From Nigrospora sphaerica (lineage: Eukaryota; Ascomycota; Sordariomycetes; Amphisphaeriales; Apiosporaceae), in assembly GCA_018287875.1 (NCBI GenBank), contig JAGVVL010000017.1, forward strand, positions 186,001 to 250,000: 64,000 nucleotides of DNA. Direction: 5' to 3'. Below, one piece after another: positions 1 through 11,867 of the stretch. Position 1 is the stretch's first letter, and each line of letters starts with the position of its first letter. The notes under the pieces were generated by a model that saw nothing but the letters and a program-made list of their open reading frames with translations, was not told where the DNA came from and ran no database searches. Made by a program: the position numbers and the translations under genes.

Positions 1-94
1 TGCAAACTTGGACTGTGCAAGAGGAACCCTTCCCGTTGCGCCCCGCTGCCCCATAATCAAGACCGGTCCCCTCTAAGACCTGCCCATCCGTAGA

Positions 95-406
95 GTCGAA
101 AAAAACAACATCGTGATGGCGTCCTCGATCCCCATCCTGCAGCCCCTCATGGAACGCCTCTTCGGCGCCACAGTGCTGGGCAGCATGCCGCACACTCACC
201 GCTACCGAGGCCAGTTCAGCGACCGCGCGCGCATGCCCACCGCTGTCGCCCACCGCCGCCGCCGCGCCCAGGAAGATCTCGAGATGACAATACCGGCGGG
301 GGCGGCAGCCGGGAACCCGCCGCCGCCGCCGGTGAAAGTCAAGTGGATATGTAAGCCAAGGGTGATGAATAGTACGAGGATGGCTCGAGCCGCCATGACG
401 CCGTAG
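95..406 (+). CDS. Fungal rhodopsin-domain integral membrane protein, last exon (partial)
   Basis: This is the C-terminal exon of a membrane protein whose body lies left of the window. A 3' splice site ends at position 94 (ccgtag), preceded by a ctaag branch-like motif; a donor at 15 (gtgcaa) would make an 80-nt intron with a few upstream codons at 1-14. The exon opens with VEKNNIVMASSIPILQPLM. This aligns with the last membrane segment of the SAT4/PTH11-like gene at 55291-56572, where the equivalent is AEITTGTICSCLVTLQPLL, and matches the family pattern of an acid, a hydrophobic helix and a Leu-x-Pro-Leu end. A basic, proline-rich cytoplasmic tail follows. The family consists of seven-helix proteins of mostly unknown ligand. 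An antisense frame starting at 396 also has a hydrophobic start, so strand choice is not certain. Confidence 0.5.
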   Translation, partial: VEKNNIVMASSIPILQPLMERLFGATVLGSMPHTHRYRGQFSDRARMPTAVAHRRRRAQEDLEMTIPAGAAAGNPPPPPVKVKWICKPRVMNSTRMARAAMTP

Positions 407-2265
407 TCGCTACGGCTGAACGACCCAGTCGCGGGGGGCGTAGATGGGCGAGGGGTGGCTGTATCAACAAACTGTCGAACGGAGATGAGATGGATTAGTC
501 GGTTGATTAAGAAGATCGAGGGAGGGATAAGAAGAACTACAGGAGGGAGGAGACTCCCTTTTTATATATATGCTATGGCATCACTAGTGGGTGAGACTTG
601 GTATCCGTCCTCGACATGAACCTCTATGAGGAACTGTGGTGGAGAGGATTGAAGTGACTGATTGGTTGAAGAGCAATAGAGAAGACACCAGAGGAAGGAG
701 ATTCCCTACGTACGTACGTGACGCGTGACCAGTGGGCGAGGCCGAGTTTTCCTTCCAATATTGTTATCGTTTAACACCATGGCCAGTCCGTGTAAACGCC
801 TCCCCCCACAAATCCCTCTTATTTCTAAAACCCGAGTGCGCCCTGTGGCTATCACATGCACCCATTCACGTATGGAAAATCCTAAACCGGCGTGAAACGC
901 TTTTCGATCACTTGGTCGTCGTTTTGTTTCTCGACCACTTCTGCGCCCAAGGATATGAAGTCAGGCTCGAAGAAATACCCGGGTCGAAGTAGGGTACGTT
1001 GAGTGACATATCAATGTTAAAGAACTGAGTGACAGCTCGCTCCAGAGAGTTGATCTACCACGAGCGAGAACATCTCATCGATTCTCTCAGGGAATGGATC
1101 TAATGATGACGTCTGAATTCCAGGATGTGTGCTGATGCACAGAACATTGTGACAAGCTTCATCCACCAATGAGTGAGCCCCGACCGCATATGATATGAGA
1201 GCGTCATCTTTCAGACCGGTATGGCTGCAAATGGCGTGCTGCACAGAACAATATCTTGGCGCCGGAAACACAGTAAGCTTCCTGAGAAGAGAACTCGTGT
1301 AAGAGTTATGCGGAATAGGGCTCTACCTCTACCCAGGTTATCAGCCGGCACGCTTAGCATGGCGGCCGTCTTGGGAGAAAGGTCTATGATCGTATGCCGA
1401 TTTCAGCCAGCTGGACTCACTAGCAGTATCCGCCTTTCCCGTCGTCTGGGACATCCTTGGAAACTTTCCTGACGCCATGCGGGGTAACATTTTCTTCGGT
1501 ACACGCGCCGAAGACCAGGTCAAGTTGTCCTCATCATTAAAGGGTTTCCGGGACTCCCATAGACAGTGCCTCGGGAGCCGGGACTGGGTGATTCATCAAC
1601 CGATTTCATAGCTAGCTAGCCCGTCAGGACAACCGTCCATATGCTGATCGCCTTTCTCGCCCTCTCTCGTGTGAGCAGCGAGGTCGACTGAGGAGCCCTC
1701 TTCATTGTGGACACGACGTTCCAAGAAGACGACGTGGCGAAGGCGGGGGAACAAACAGACGAAAAGAAAAAAGAGGGACGGCGTCGTCGTCGTCGTCGTC
1801 ACCATTCGCCGGTTGATGCATAAAAAAAAACTCTAGAGGCGGGTAGGTATCCCCTTTGCTCCGACTTTCCGGCTTCTTCTCGTTTCGCCGCCCCCCACCC
1901 TCGCGCTGTAAACGTTTGCTCGTTGCCAATCAGTGATGTAATGCCAGCTGAACCATGGTGGGTAAGAAGTAGTACACAAAGAAAAAAAATAACGCCCAGT
2001 GTGACCCTTACAATACCCTGCAAGTTCACTACCCACGCCCCTTCTCAACGCCGGTTTGCAACGCAAGGAGCCCCTCCCCACCTCTCCCCTCTCTCCCCTC
2101 CCTAAGTCGCTCTCGCACCGCCCCACGCCGTCGTCAGCCCTGTCGGGTTGCGGTGCCAATGTATGCAAAATGCGAGGCCCACCGCGTAGCAAAGCGCATT
2201 AAAAAAATTCCATCGCTTCAGGGTTGGGTTGCGTCCGGGCTGTGTCCATTGAGCCCAGAGCCAGC
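407..2265. other. Intergenic, convergent 3' ends
   Basis: No supported gene. It separates two genes that converge on it. Contents: two diverged copies of a motif that reads roughly gattggttgaagag ... aggaaggagactccc (about 491-565 and 655-705; see findings), a palindromic tacgtacgtacgt run near 709-721, and a (CGT)n microsatellite at 1782-1800. Antisense frames at 1017-1523 look faintly coding but are broken by stops and match no family I know. Confidence 0.6.
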
Positions 2266-4983
2266 CTACGGCGGCGTCACCACCGCAACATGTTCCGTCT
2301 GACCGCCGTGGCCCAGCTGTTTGGACTCGCTCTCAATGTTCGTATCGTCGATGGCCGGTGTCTCGGGCGTAATCATGACACTAGGCGTCGCCTGCGCCGA
2401 GTGCTCCGCGGATCCAGGGCTGCCAGTGAGTACCGTAAGCGGGGCGCGAGGTGCCGGGGCCGTCGAAGACAAGTTGTCGTGGGTCTCGGCAACCGCCGCA
2501 GCCTGGGTGGGCGTGGTCGCGACCTTTTCGATGTGCTCTACGTGCTCGACGTGTTCGGCTGACTCTTTGTCAGTTTCAGAAGACTGGGGGGTGCCCTCCG
2601 CGGCATTGGCGGTAGACCGGCCTCCCTCGAGGTCGACGCCTACCATCTCCGAGAGACTGCGATAGTTAAACATGGGTTCCGTACCGGCTCCATCATCGTC
2701 ACCCCGGCCCGCCGCAAGACTGCCGTCGCTGGACCTGGGATCGTTGCTTCCTCCGTGCTGCTGTCCACCGTACCCGCCGTGCAAGCTGTCGCCGCCGCTG
2801 GACGAGACGGAGCTGGCGTTGCTCATCTGGCGAAGATGAGAAGAGCCCCGAGACTGCTGCTGGGAGATGGGAATGGGCAGGCTGGACGCCGCCGCCGCGC
2901 AGGCCTTGGAGGCCGACTCGGCGCTTTCACTGCGCTCGATGCCCTTGCCCTTGTCTTGACTCGAGCCGGCGCCCTCGTCGTTGGTTCCGACGGGTGCGGA
3001 CTCGTTACTGCTCGTCGTCGGCCTGGCCTCGCTTGTCGTGGCATCGCCTCGCTGAGCCTGGCTGGGCCCCGTAGCCGACGAGCTGCTTCCCCTGAGACGG
3101 CCAAGGCCGAGACTCAGGGTACTAGCGCTGGCCGAGCTCAAACCTCCATAGATGCTGCTTTTCCGCTTCTCGGCTTTTCGCTCCTCCTTCTCCTTCTTCT
3201 TTTGTTCCTTCTTGGCCTCTTTCTCGGCCTTTTTCCTACGATCCTCCTCATCCGCCAGGGACAATCTTATGGCTTCGGCCATCATCATGTTCTCGAGGTG
3301 GGCCGCATCGATACGCTCCTGGCTCGGGCCGGTGCGAGCAGACGAGACGCGTGCGCCCGGCTGGGGACTGTTGGGGGTTTCGGCCCCTTGACTGGCCGGT
3401 GCCGTGCTTGAACCGGGGCTGTCTCCGCTCCTCGTGCTGCGGCGACTGAAAGGCCCGGACCGGCTCGAGCGACCAAAAATGCCCCGCGACGACTCGGCTC
3501 CTCCCATCACAAAGGCGGCATGGTGCAGCGCATCGGCAGCGGCAGCGCGGCGGCGTTGCTGGGCACGGGCGGCTTGGAGCTTCGTTGTCCATTCCGGGCG
3601 AATCCGATCCGTAGTAATAACACCAGGCGCGTTGGCCGATAAGCTAGTCGTCCTCCGACGGTTCGCCGTCGTTGCTGTCGCGGCCGAAGTGGGCGAGAGG
3701 GTTGAATTCAGCGACGAAGTCGACGACATGGCCGTGTACGACGAGCCGGTAGCCGGCGCGTTGTACGCGCAAGCAAGTCCGCGGCGGAAGGGCGGAGGCT
3801 CGTAAGTCACGCCGAACTCGGTTTGGGTGCAGTAGGGACAGCAGGCCGGCTCCATGATGAGCTCGCCCTCGGGCTCGTCGGGGTGCGGTTCGGCGTTCTC
3901 GGCGGCGTTCGGCTCGTGGTGCTCGGGGAGATGGGGCTCTGGGCGCTTGATCTGGACGAAGCACTCGCTGCAGATGTACTGGTCACAGCAGCGCGTCTTA
4001 TTGAGAAATTTGGGGTAGTACATGCAGCAGATGGGGCACTCAATGCCGTCCTTGTAAAGGAAGACCTCGAGCTGCTGGCCGTTCACCCAAGGATCGTGCG
4101 GCAGGTTGATTTCCCTCGGGCCGATGTCCTGCTGGGACCCGTTGCGCGACGAGATACTCAGCGCGGCAGCGATGGCCTTGTGTGGCGACTTCAGCTTGCT
4201 CGCGCCGGACAACGTCGGCGAGGGGAGCGAAGAGCCCGGGTTGGAGCCCGTCTCGTTGGATGCGGCCGAGAGCGTCCGGGGCCCCATGGGGACCGTCAGG
4301 CCGTTGATGTTGGAGGCCAAGGTGCCGGGCGACTCGGATGACTTGGGCTGGGGGACGAGGTGCTCCGGAACGTGGTCAGCCGGGGGGATCTCGAGGCCGC
4401 GGGCGGCGGCTACGATTTGGTGCTCAGCCCACGTATCGTCGAAGTCGTCGAGCCCACGCCAGAAAGGTGCTATTTTCCTCTCGAGCTGCGCCGTGGTCCC
4501 ATATGATTAGCGAGTCAAGTCCCCAGCCGGGCTGGACAAGAGGCGGGCAGCCGGGGGATGTCAAGGCTGAATGCGTCGGCAGGTACGTACCTGGAGCTGC
4601 CGCACCGTGGGCTTGCTGAAATCCTCCATGGCCGTGTAGATGCCCATGGTCACCAAGAAGCCGCCGTCGACGTGCTCTTCCCGCATGCTCCTCTCGCGTT
4701 CCTCGAGCCGCTTGACCCTCTCTCGCTCGAGGCGGCGGGCCTCCCGCTCCTGCTTCGTCTCCTTGGACTCGAAAGGGCGATCCTCGCGCTCGCGCTCCCT
4801 CTCCCGCCGTGACGAGGTGCCGGACCCCGTCAGCAGGTTGAGGGCACTGACCTCGGGCCGGCTGCTGGCCCGCCGTGACCGATCCGTGTGCTCGCCACGG
4901 GATGCCGATGCCCTCGAGGCGGTGGCCTCGTAGCCGTCGTGGCGGGCGCCGGGGCGGCCGTCTTTGGTGTGGGCGTTACCCAT
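2266..4983 (-). CDS. sip5: Sip5-like RING-type zinc-finger protein
   Basis: Two exons, complement(2266..4485, 4591..4983), 870 aa. The 105-nt intron (4486-4590) has donor GTACGT, branch GCTAAT and acceptor CGCAG, and joins RQLQ to LERKIAPFW in frame. The chosen start at 4983 gives MGNAHTKDG, with a Gly2 that could be myristoylated. Residues 1-130 are charged and contain a long Arg/Glu helix. A cysteine-rich RING-like module lies at about 278-360 (CPICC, CC..YICSEC, CCPYC). The rest is low-complexity Ser/Ala-rich, with a KKE-rich coiled coil near 550. This is the layout of fungal Sip5, named in yeast as a partner of Snf1 kinase and the Glc7/Reg1 phosphatase. Function here is inferred from that family. 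A longer upstream frame to 5343 looks like 5' UTR. Confidence 0.85.
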
Positions 4984-7739
4984 GGTGACGCGGCCGTGGG
5001 TGGCAGGCTGGAGGCGGTCGAAGGAAGTGTGGCCGTCGGCGTCGTCGACACGCGTGGGCAGGCAGGGTCGCTTCGATGGGGGCTCGTCTCGCTCGCGATG
5101 GGATGGTGAAGGGCAGGCGGGTGGACGGTCGTGGGTTGGCAGGAGTGGAGAGCTCGTTCGGGCGGGCGATTTGGTGACGAATCCAGGACGGGGTGGTGGG
5201 CGGGTGGAGCCTGGGCCCGAGGATGTATGTATTTGTACGTAGTGTGTATCGAGGTAGGTTATCTTGATGCTTGCTGCTAGCGAGGGAGCGCCGGGCGGGT
5301 GGGCGGGTTGAGCTAAAATATTGCTGGCGCGGGAAACAAACAAACAACGAAACTCGGCGAATGCGATGCGCTACCTCTTCAACGGCAGCAGACGGCGGGT
5401 TGGCGGGCTGCCGTGTCGGGTGGGCTGGGCAGAGGCAGTGAATGGGGCCGACTGGGCATCCATGTGCTAAACAGTTAGTGGTCTTTGTCCGTCGTCTCGT
5501 CGTGATCGGCCGTGGGCGGGCTGGAGATGAGGTAATAGGAACAAGGCACCGAAGGGAAGACAAGCAACTGGCGGGCTGGGAGGCGGCTGGGATCCAGGAA
5601 GCTTCCTCTTCGCCGGGCCCCGGCTGACGGATGGGCTCTTGCGCGTGGATTCCGGCGGCTACTTCTTCGCCTTCTCCGCTTGTCGGTCAGCGGTACTTCT
5701 GCGACCCTGATTGAGTAGAGGTGGAAGCGAAGGTACTGCGAAGCGATGATTGGCACCAGAAAACACACGAGTATGTACCTAAGGTACGGTGCGAAAACAA
5801 CCTGCAGAAAGAGGGAGAAGACCAATGACGGCTCCTCTGGTGTGCAAGACGTCAGCAGTCCTGTGTTGTTGTCGCTGCTGTTGTCGATGTTGACTGAGCA
5901 TCGCATAGGTGGGATGGGCGGGCAGGGGGGTGGCAGTGGTTACTAGCAATTGGGATGGATACTTAGGTACCTATCTGAGTACGGATGCATCTATGGTTGG
6001 GACGCATCGACAATCAATCAACCAGCCTCAGTTTTCATCCATCATCACCACGTCTATCGACCTAGTGCTATCTGCCACGGCCTCTCTTCTCCTTTCGGGC
6101 TTCCAGATCGGGCTACTGGGTACTACTAGCATTCGATGTACCCCCGTGGCTGCTGAGCCTCTCATCCCAAGTCTTGGCTATTCTTGCGTCGGTGTCCAAC
6201 CTCGCTACCCAGCCTTCGCTGTCACTATCACAGGGCTGTCACTCATCGTCACCTGGTTCAGCACTCGCTCCTGGCGTCGGACCAATACGATGCACCAAGT
6301 CACGGCATTAGCCGGGAAGGGAAGGGTGTGTGTGATGGCGTGGAACGGCCTGAAGCTCTACTACGGTGCTGTAGCTGCCCCTCCAATTGCTGGCCTCTCA
6401 TCCCACGGATCACAGCCCGCATCTTTGGCACTGTCGCTACTGGACCTACATAGCAGGTACCATACCTACATCATAGATGCTTCTTCGCGTTAGTACTTCA
6501 CGTAACTTCACAGTAGGAGGCGTTGCTATGGGCACCTCGTTGCATATACCGTCGTGACAACAATGAATGAATGGTCGGAAAGTACTCCCATGTACTTGAT
6601 GGAGTCGTGCCTGCCGGGGGTAAGTGGGCGGACATGCAGCAGGCACGGCATTTGTATGTCGTTACGTACAGATCGGCACGTGTGCACAGCTGGTTGACAC
6701 CGAGATCGTCCTGGGTGACGCTAGGCAGTCTGGCTAAGTACACCTGTCAAGGCGTCTGAAGTACCTACATCGTATGGGGAGATGGGTGGCTTCCTTGCCC
6801 AGAGAGCTTGATTCGCATTGAGGCAGGTTTTTGCTTTCTTTCCCCCCCTGGGCGCAACGCACCTTCTCCCTAGGGCAGTTGGCAGGCTTTGCTTTGTGCC
6901 CTCCACTATTTGCCCCGCCCCGGCCATCTCCATACATGGATCGAATGGAGGCTGTGCCTTATTAGCGATGCATTTGTCTTGATGGGCGAGCAGATGCGCA
7001 GCCAACAAGCGTGTACCCCGATCAACCGGCATGCGCATGGACTATCGCACGACGCCCCCAATTTCCCAGTAGCTGCCCGATCGCAATGCGCCAGGAATGA
7101 ACCGGCACTGGCCCGTCTAAATACAGCTACCCAGGCACCCGGCGCTTCCTGGCCGGCTTGACCGCGCCGCCGTGCTACGCCTGTCCAGCGCTTCCGGACG
7201 AGGAACCCCCAGACCTCTAGGCGGCCTTGCGATCTCTCACCCCACCCATGGCGACTCCGGCAAAAAGGACACAACCGGCGGGCCACTCGGTCCGAGACGT
7301 GCAAGGACTCCATACTCGGGTACCCGTCTCGTCCGGGCGTGAAGCCCGATAGGATCGGCCCGGGAGGCCTGGGACACTTCATCGAGGGTCACAGGGCGAC
7401 GGAGCCGGTACGCGTGGGATCGTGAGGGATGTGGAAAAAAGATGGAATGGTATCTTCTGAGAATGGTACTGACTGGTGAGTACAAGACGCCGCCGAATTC
7501 TGCGCCTATTCTGGCTCCTCTCCTTCTTGGTCGAGCCTCTTCATTTTGTCTCCTCCTGGTTTCCTCCCCCGTCTATCCCCACACCGAAACCAAGCCCCCA
7601 CGTTGTTTGCTCTACCGGAACGCCTGTACAATGTATATCCCACAAGCAAGCCCTCTTGTCTCTCACATCCATACACACACGCACGCGAGACAAGAGGCTA
7701 TAAAAGCAAGCCCCTCCACCGCAACCAGACGACCAACAC
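4984..7739. other. Intergenic, 2.8 kb
   Basis: Holds the 5' region of the sip5-like gene and the 3' region of the P450 gene. Open frames here (for example 5909-6493 on +) have no family pattern, no consistent splice signals and unlikely composition, so none is called. Pyrimidine-rich stretches near 5400-5700 (minus strand) fit a long fungal 5' UTR. Confidence 0.55.
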
Positions 7740-9567
7740 TTAAGCGTCGGACCGCGGCGGCCACTTGACACGCTTTTCCGCCCGCACGTACAGGTTGGTC
7801 GGGCGGATCAGCTGGAACATGGGGTCGTATTCGACGCTGGCCTCGGACGCCTTGCTGAACTTGTAGCGGTACACCAGCTTGGGCAGGAACACCTTGACCT
7901 CCTGCAGGGCAAAGTTGAAGCCGATGCACATGCGGGGGCCGGTGGCAAAGGGCACGTAGGAGGCGTTGGGGCGGTTCTTGACGGCCTCGGTGTCCCAGCG
8001 GTCCGGGTCGAAGCGCTGCGGGTTGTCCCAAACGGCCGAGTTCATGTGGATGTGGTGGAGGGCGGGGATGACGATGGAGTCCTTGGGCAGCTTCAGGCCG
8101 CCCGGCAGGATCATGTCAACCTTGGCGGTGCGTGCGGGCTGGTACGAAGGGTTGTGCCGCCGCTGCGTCTCCTTGATGTACTTGTCGAGGAACGTGAGCT
8201 TCTGCGTGAGGTCGGCCGTCATCTGCGTGTTCTCGTCGAAGTCGTGGTCGACAAGCTCCTGCAGCAGCCGTTCCTGCATGCCCGGGTACGCCACCAGCCC
8301 GTAGATGAGCCACGACAGCAGCGACGACGTAGTCGTGAAGCCGGCGCCCGTCGCCACCACCAGGGGCTCGCGGATCTTATCGAGCGGCAGCTTGTTGCCC
8401 TTGTTGTCGGTGGCGCGGAGAACGTAGTCTGCAGAAACCCCTTGTCAGCGGCCACGTCCTTGTCCGGGATACAGATGCGCCTCTCTCGCCAGCGGACGCG
8501 TGTGCATGACTGCACATCCACGTCATGGCGTGGACTGGGGTTTGTGGGCCACGTGGGCGGCATCTTCTCGGGGGGGGGGGGGGGGATCAATACGTACCAA
8601 CCATGTTCTCGGCGCGAAGTGCGGCCTCCTGCAGATCCAGGTTCTCGATACCCTTGGACGCGGCAGCGACGGACTCGTCGATCATCTGCTCGATGCGGTC
8701 GCGGGCTTCGCGGAGGCGTTGCGGGTCGCCGAAGGGGAGGTGGGCGTACCAGGAGCCCATCGAGGTGATCTTCTTGTTGAGCTCGAGCGACTGGGCGATG
8801 CGAATCACCATCTCGTGGGGGCGGGCGTCGACCGAGGTGAAGTGCTGGAAGTCCATGCCGAGCACGAGCTTGCCGACGGCCTGGGAGCCCAGCTTGAGCA
8901 TGTAGGGGTAGACGTTCCAGGCCTCGTCGCGGGCGTCGAGCTCGTCGAAGACAGAGAAGGCGTCCTCGACCGTCTTCTGCATCGTCGGTGCGTAGTGGCG
9001 CACGGCCTTGGGGCCGAAGGCGGGCGGCAGGAACTTGTGGGCGACGCGCCACTCCTCGGTGTCGGTGTCGCCGAGGAAGACGCCGGCGTTCTCGTTTTTG
9101 ATGGGGAACAGCGGGTGGCCGGGGATGATCTTCTTGGTGAAGAAGTCGCTCTCGGCGAAGACGATGGCGGCGTAGGCGGGGTCGTTGGTCTGGTAGATGG
9201 TCGAGCCCATGTTGGTGGTGCGGATGAAGGGGCCGTACTTTTCGAACAGGCGCTGGTGGTTGCCCAGGTGGTCCGGGTAGACCTCGAAGTAGTTGCCGAT
9301 GTAGGGTAGGCCGGCCGGGCCGGGCACCTCGCGGACCGGCTTGCCGTCGATGGAGACGGCGATGGGGCCCTCGGACGCCAGCACGTCGGCCGCCGTCAGC
9401 AGCGCCGTGTTGTCGGCCGCCACGAAGCCGACGCCCTTGGCCTCGACGATGGCAAACTGCGACGCCACCAGGTGCTGCAGCTCCTCGTCGCCCGTGCCGG
9501 CGGGGATGTCGACTTCGCGCGCCGTCGCGGCGTCCTCGCCCAGCAGGTGGAAGCTCTTGGTCGCCAT
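7740..9567 (-). CDS. Cytochrome P450 monooxygenase with N-terminal extension
   Basis: Two exons, complement(7740..8428, 8598..9567), 552 aa. The 169-nt intron (8429-8597) has donor GTACGT and acceptor CTGCAG and contains a 16-G run at 8570-8585. P450 signatures are clear: proline hinge REVPGPAGLPYIGNY near 80-95, ETQR of the K-helix at 410-413, FDPDRW, and the haem loop FATGPRMCIG with thiolate Cys491. The I-helix motif is AGFTTT (352-357): the acidic residue of the usual AGx[D/E]T is Thr. Unlike most eukaryotic microsomal P450s there is no N-terminal membrane helix; instead about 80 soluble residues precede the hinge. It faces away from a cytochrome b5/b5-reductase fusion across a 2.3-kb shared upstream region, a possible electron donor. 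Substrate and CYP family are not assignable from sequence alone. Confidence 0.9.
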
Positions 9568-11867
9568 GGTGAGAAAGCGCGCGGGATGGAGAAGAGCGGG
9601 TGGAGAGGAGGAAGGGGGGAAGGAAACGGGTTGGGGGCGTGGACGACCAAAAAGGTTGTCAAGCGATTATTACAGCACGCGATGGGAAGCGAGCGTAGGA
9701 AAGAGAGGAAAGGGCTGGAGATGAGGCTGGTTCGAAGGGCGGTTTCGCGGGACCCGTCCGTGGTTTTGATGTCGTCGGCGCGGGCGGCCAAGATAGTTAC
9801 GGACCCAGTGACGGAAGGGGTGGGCCGCCCGCCGACGGAGTTTGTGGATTCGCGCGCGCGCGTTACCCTCATTCCCTCGTCTGCTTTGCCTACTTGGGCC
9901 ATCTCCCTCGCTCCCTCCTAGCCCCGATCAAATGTCCGCAGGCGCTGGGGTAGGGGAGGGGACTGGAGACGTCGAGAACTGGAGCCTCGCGAGGGTGCCG
10001 AGGCTCGGGCAGCGCGCGGCCGACCGAGGCCTACGGGAGGTGGGAACCGTGGGTATCGCCATCGTATCGGGGTCGTCCCACGAGATGGGGAATCTGACTA
10101 ATGTGGACAAAGACGAATCGTGTTTCGCCAGTTCGCCCTTCGGACGAGCCCTGGACCGGGGGGGCAGAGCGAACAGAAAGGGGTCCCCGTCGGCACGTCG
10201 CGCGGATCGCCATCAGACAAGGGAGAGCTAGTGATACGTGATCAGACTCGCCCGGCGCGCGGGCATGACCGGGCCTTGCCGGGACAAGATACAACGACAT
10301 GCCATGGGCAGTGGGACCGGGTAGAGACACGTCGATCAGAGTTGTCAGGGGCTTTTTTGGCTGGGACCTTCGCGAAAAGACGAGACCCTGTCGGTCCTGT
10401 CTGCCGGGAGTTCTAGCCTGATGCGGCCAAGTTCCCACGTTTGCCGGCCCACCTGTCAAAGCGACCGAAGGTTTTTTTTTGGTCTTGATACAGCACGACC
10501 CCCGTCATCCGAGGCTTGTTCTTTTCGCTCTGTACCGGGAAGGCTTGCCACACGGTCATGCATGATGAATCTCGCGCTCCGCTCCGGCGGCTTACACGAA
10601 TGACGTTGGCGCGGTCAACGGGGGAGCAGCGCTTTCTCTCCTGCACGAGTCAGGAGTGGCGGGGGGAAACCGGCTTGTTCGGGTTCGATGACGAAAGGGA
10701 AAGGATGGCTGACGGATTGCCCTCTTTCGACGGGCTAACGATCCGCATCCGTCCCCCTAGAAGCGACGAGGCCTAGGCAAGATGATCACTCGAGCGACCG
10801 GATAGGGCTGAGGGGAGGAGGAGGCGGCTAGTGAGCAATCTACAACGAGTTGGAGTTCGTATCTCAATGGCGTGCGCGCCTGGTCCGGCTGCGGTGCGAC
10901 CCCGTCGGCCCACCGCCGGTAGGTCTCCAACCGTCATGGATCAAGGAACAGCAGTAATCACCGAAGAACATTCCAACAAGCCCTTGGAGAAGCAGGGCCG
11001 CGACGCCAGGGCGGCTCCGGGTCCGACGACGGGCAGGACAGGACAGACACACACGAACGTTTCCCCACCCCTGTTTCCAGGGTGGATGCCCACGTGTAAC
11101 GGAGTTTTCTGATGCAGCCGAGGTGCCCGGCCGCCCTTTTCCTTTTCACTCCTATCGTGGTGGAAAGTGGGCATATCGTGGCCTTCGGCGCACCATTCAT
11201 GCGTGCATACATACGGAGCATTGGGTAGCGGGAAATATACGGCAGTAATGCCGCGATCGCGCCGAGGCGGACGCATGCAGGCCCTGCCGGGTTTTTCGAC
11301 CAGCAATCTGCGCCGTCCCCACCGGGCCTTGTTGCCCAAGCCTCGGCAACGCACCGCATTCGTCTTAGTCATGCCGCGGCCGAACGGTCAGGGCGTCCCA
11401 ACCTACGGGTCCGTTGTTTTCGGGGGGCGAGTAGGGAAAGGGGAGGGGAGAGGCATGGCGATGGGCACACACGCACACGCAAAGCCGGTGGGTCTCCCTT
11501 CTTTCCCCCTTCGTCCTGCCCTCGTCGGGGTGGGTATCTCTGGGCCTCTAGGGGTTCGTGGCCGTCGCCGTCACGGTTCGCGGGCCACCGCCTCCCGTCG
11601 TGTCGCGAGTCTTCTCTCCGATGAGACGGCCCTCGGTTTTATTGGGACGTGGCCCGGCCTGACCGGCGGCGCGTGTTGCGACGCTCGCGGAATAAAAAGA
11701 GGCCCCGCGACCGCCCGTCGACCGCCCGCTCATGGGCTCCTATTCCTCTGGATCACGCTTCTCGTCTTCCGCCCATCCGCCTTTTCATTAATCTTCCCTC
11801 TCCGCCCCACCCCTTTCCTCCCCCTCCCTTTCTGGCTTCCCTTTACGCTCTTTGCCCACGTTTCGCC
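9568..11867. other. Shared upstream region of P450 and b5 reductase genes
   Basis: This 2.3-kb region lies between two divergent start codons, so it must hold both promoters. The part next to 11,868 is pyrimidine-rich (11,780-11,867), as is usual for highly expressed fungal genes. No other coding signal was found; open frames here lack family patterns. Confidence 0.6.

Noticed and set aside
1017..1523. Faintly coding minus-strand frames
   Set aside because: Two short frames broken by stops with no recognised motif; at most a relic.
5909..6493. 194-codon open frame on +
   Set aside because: No domain, unlikely composition, no splice or start support; lies in intergenic sequence.
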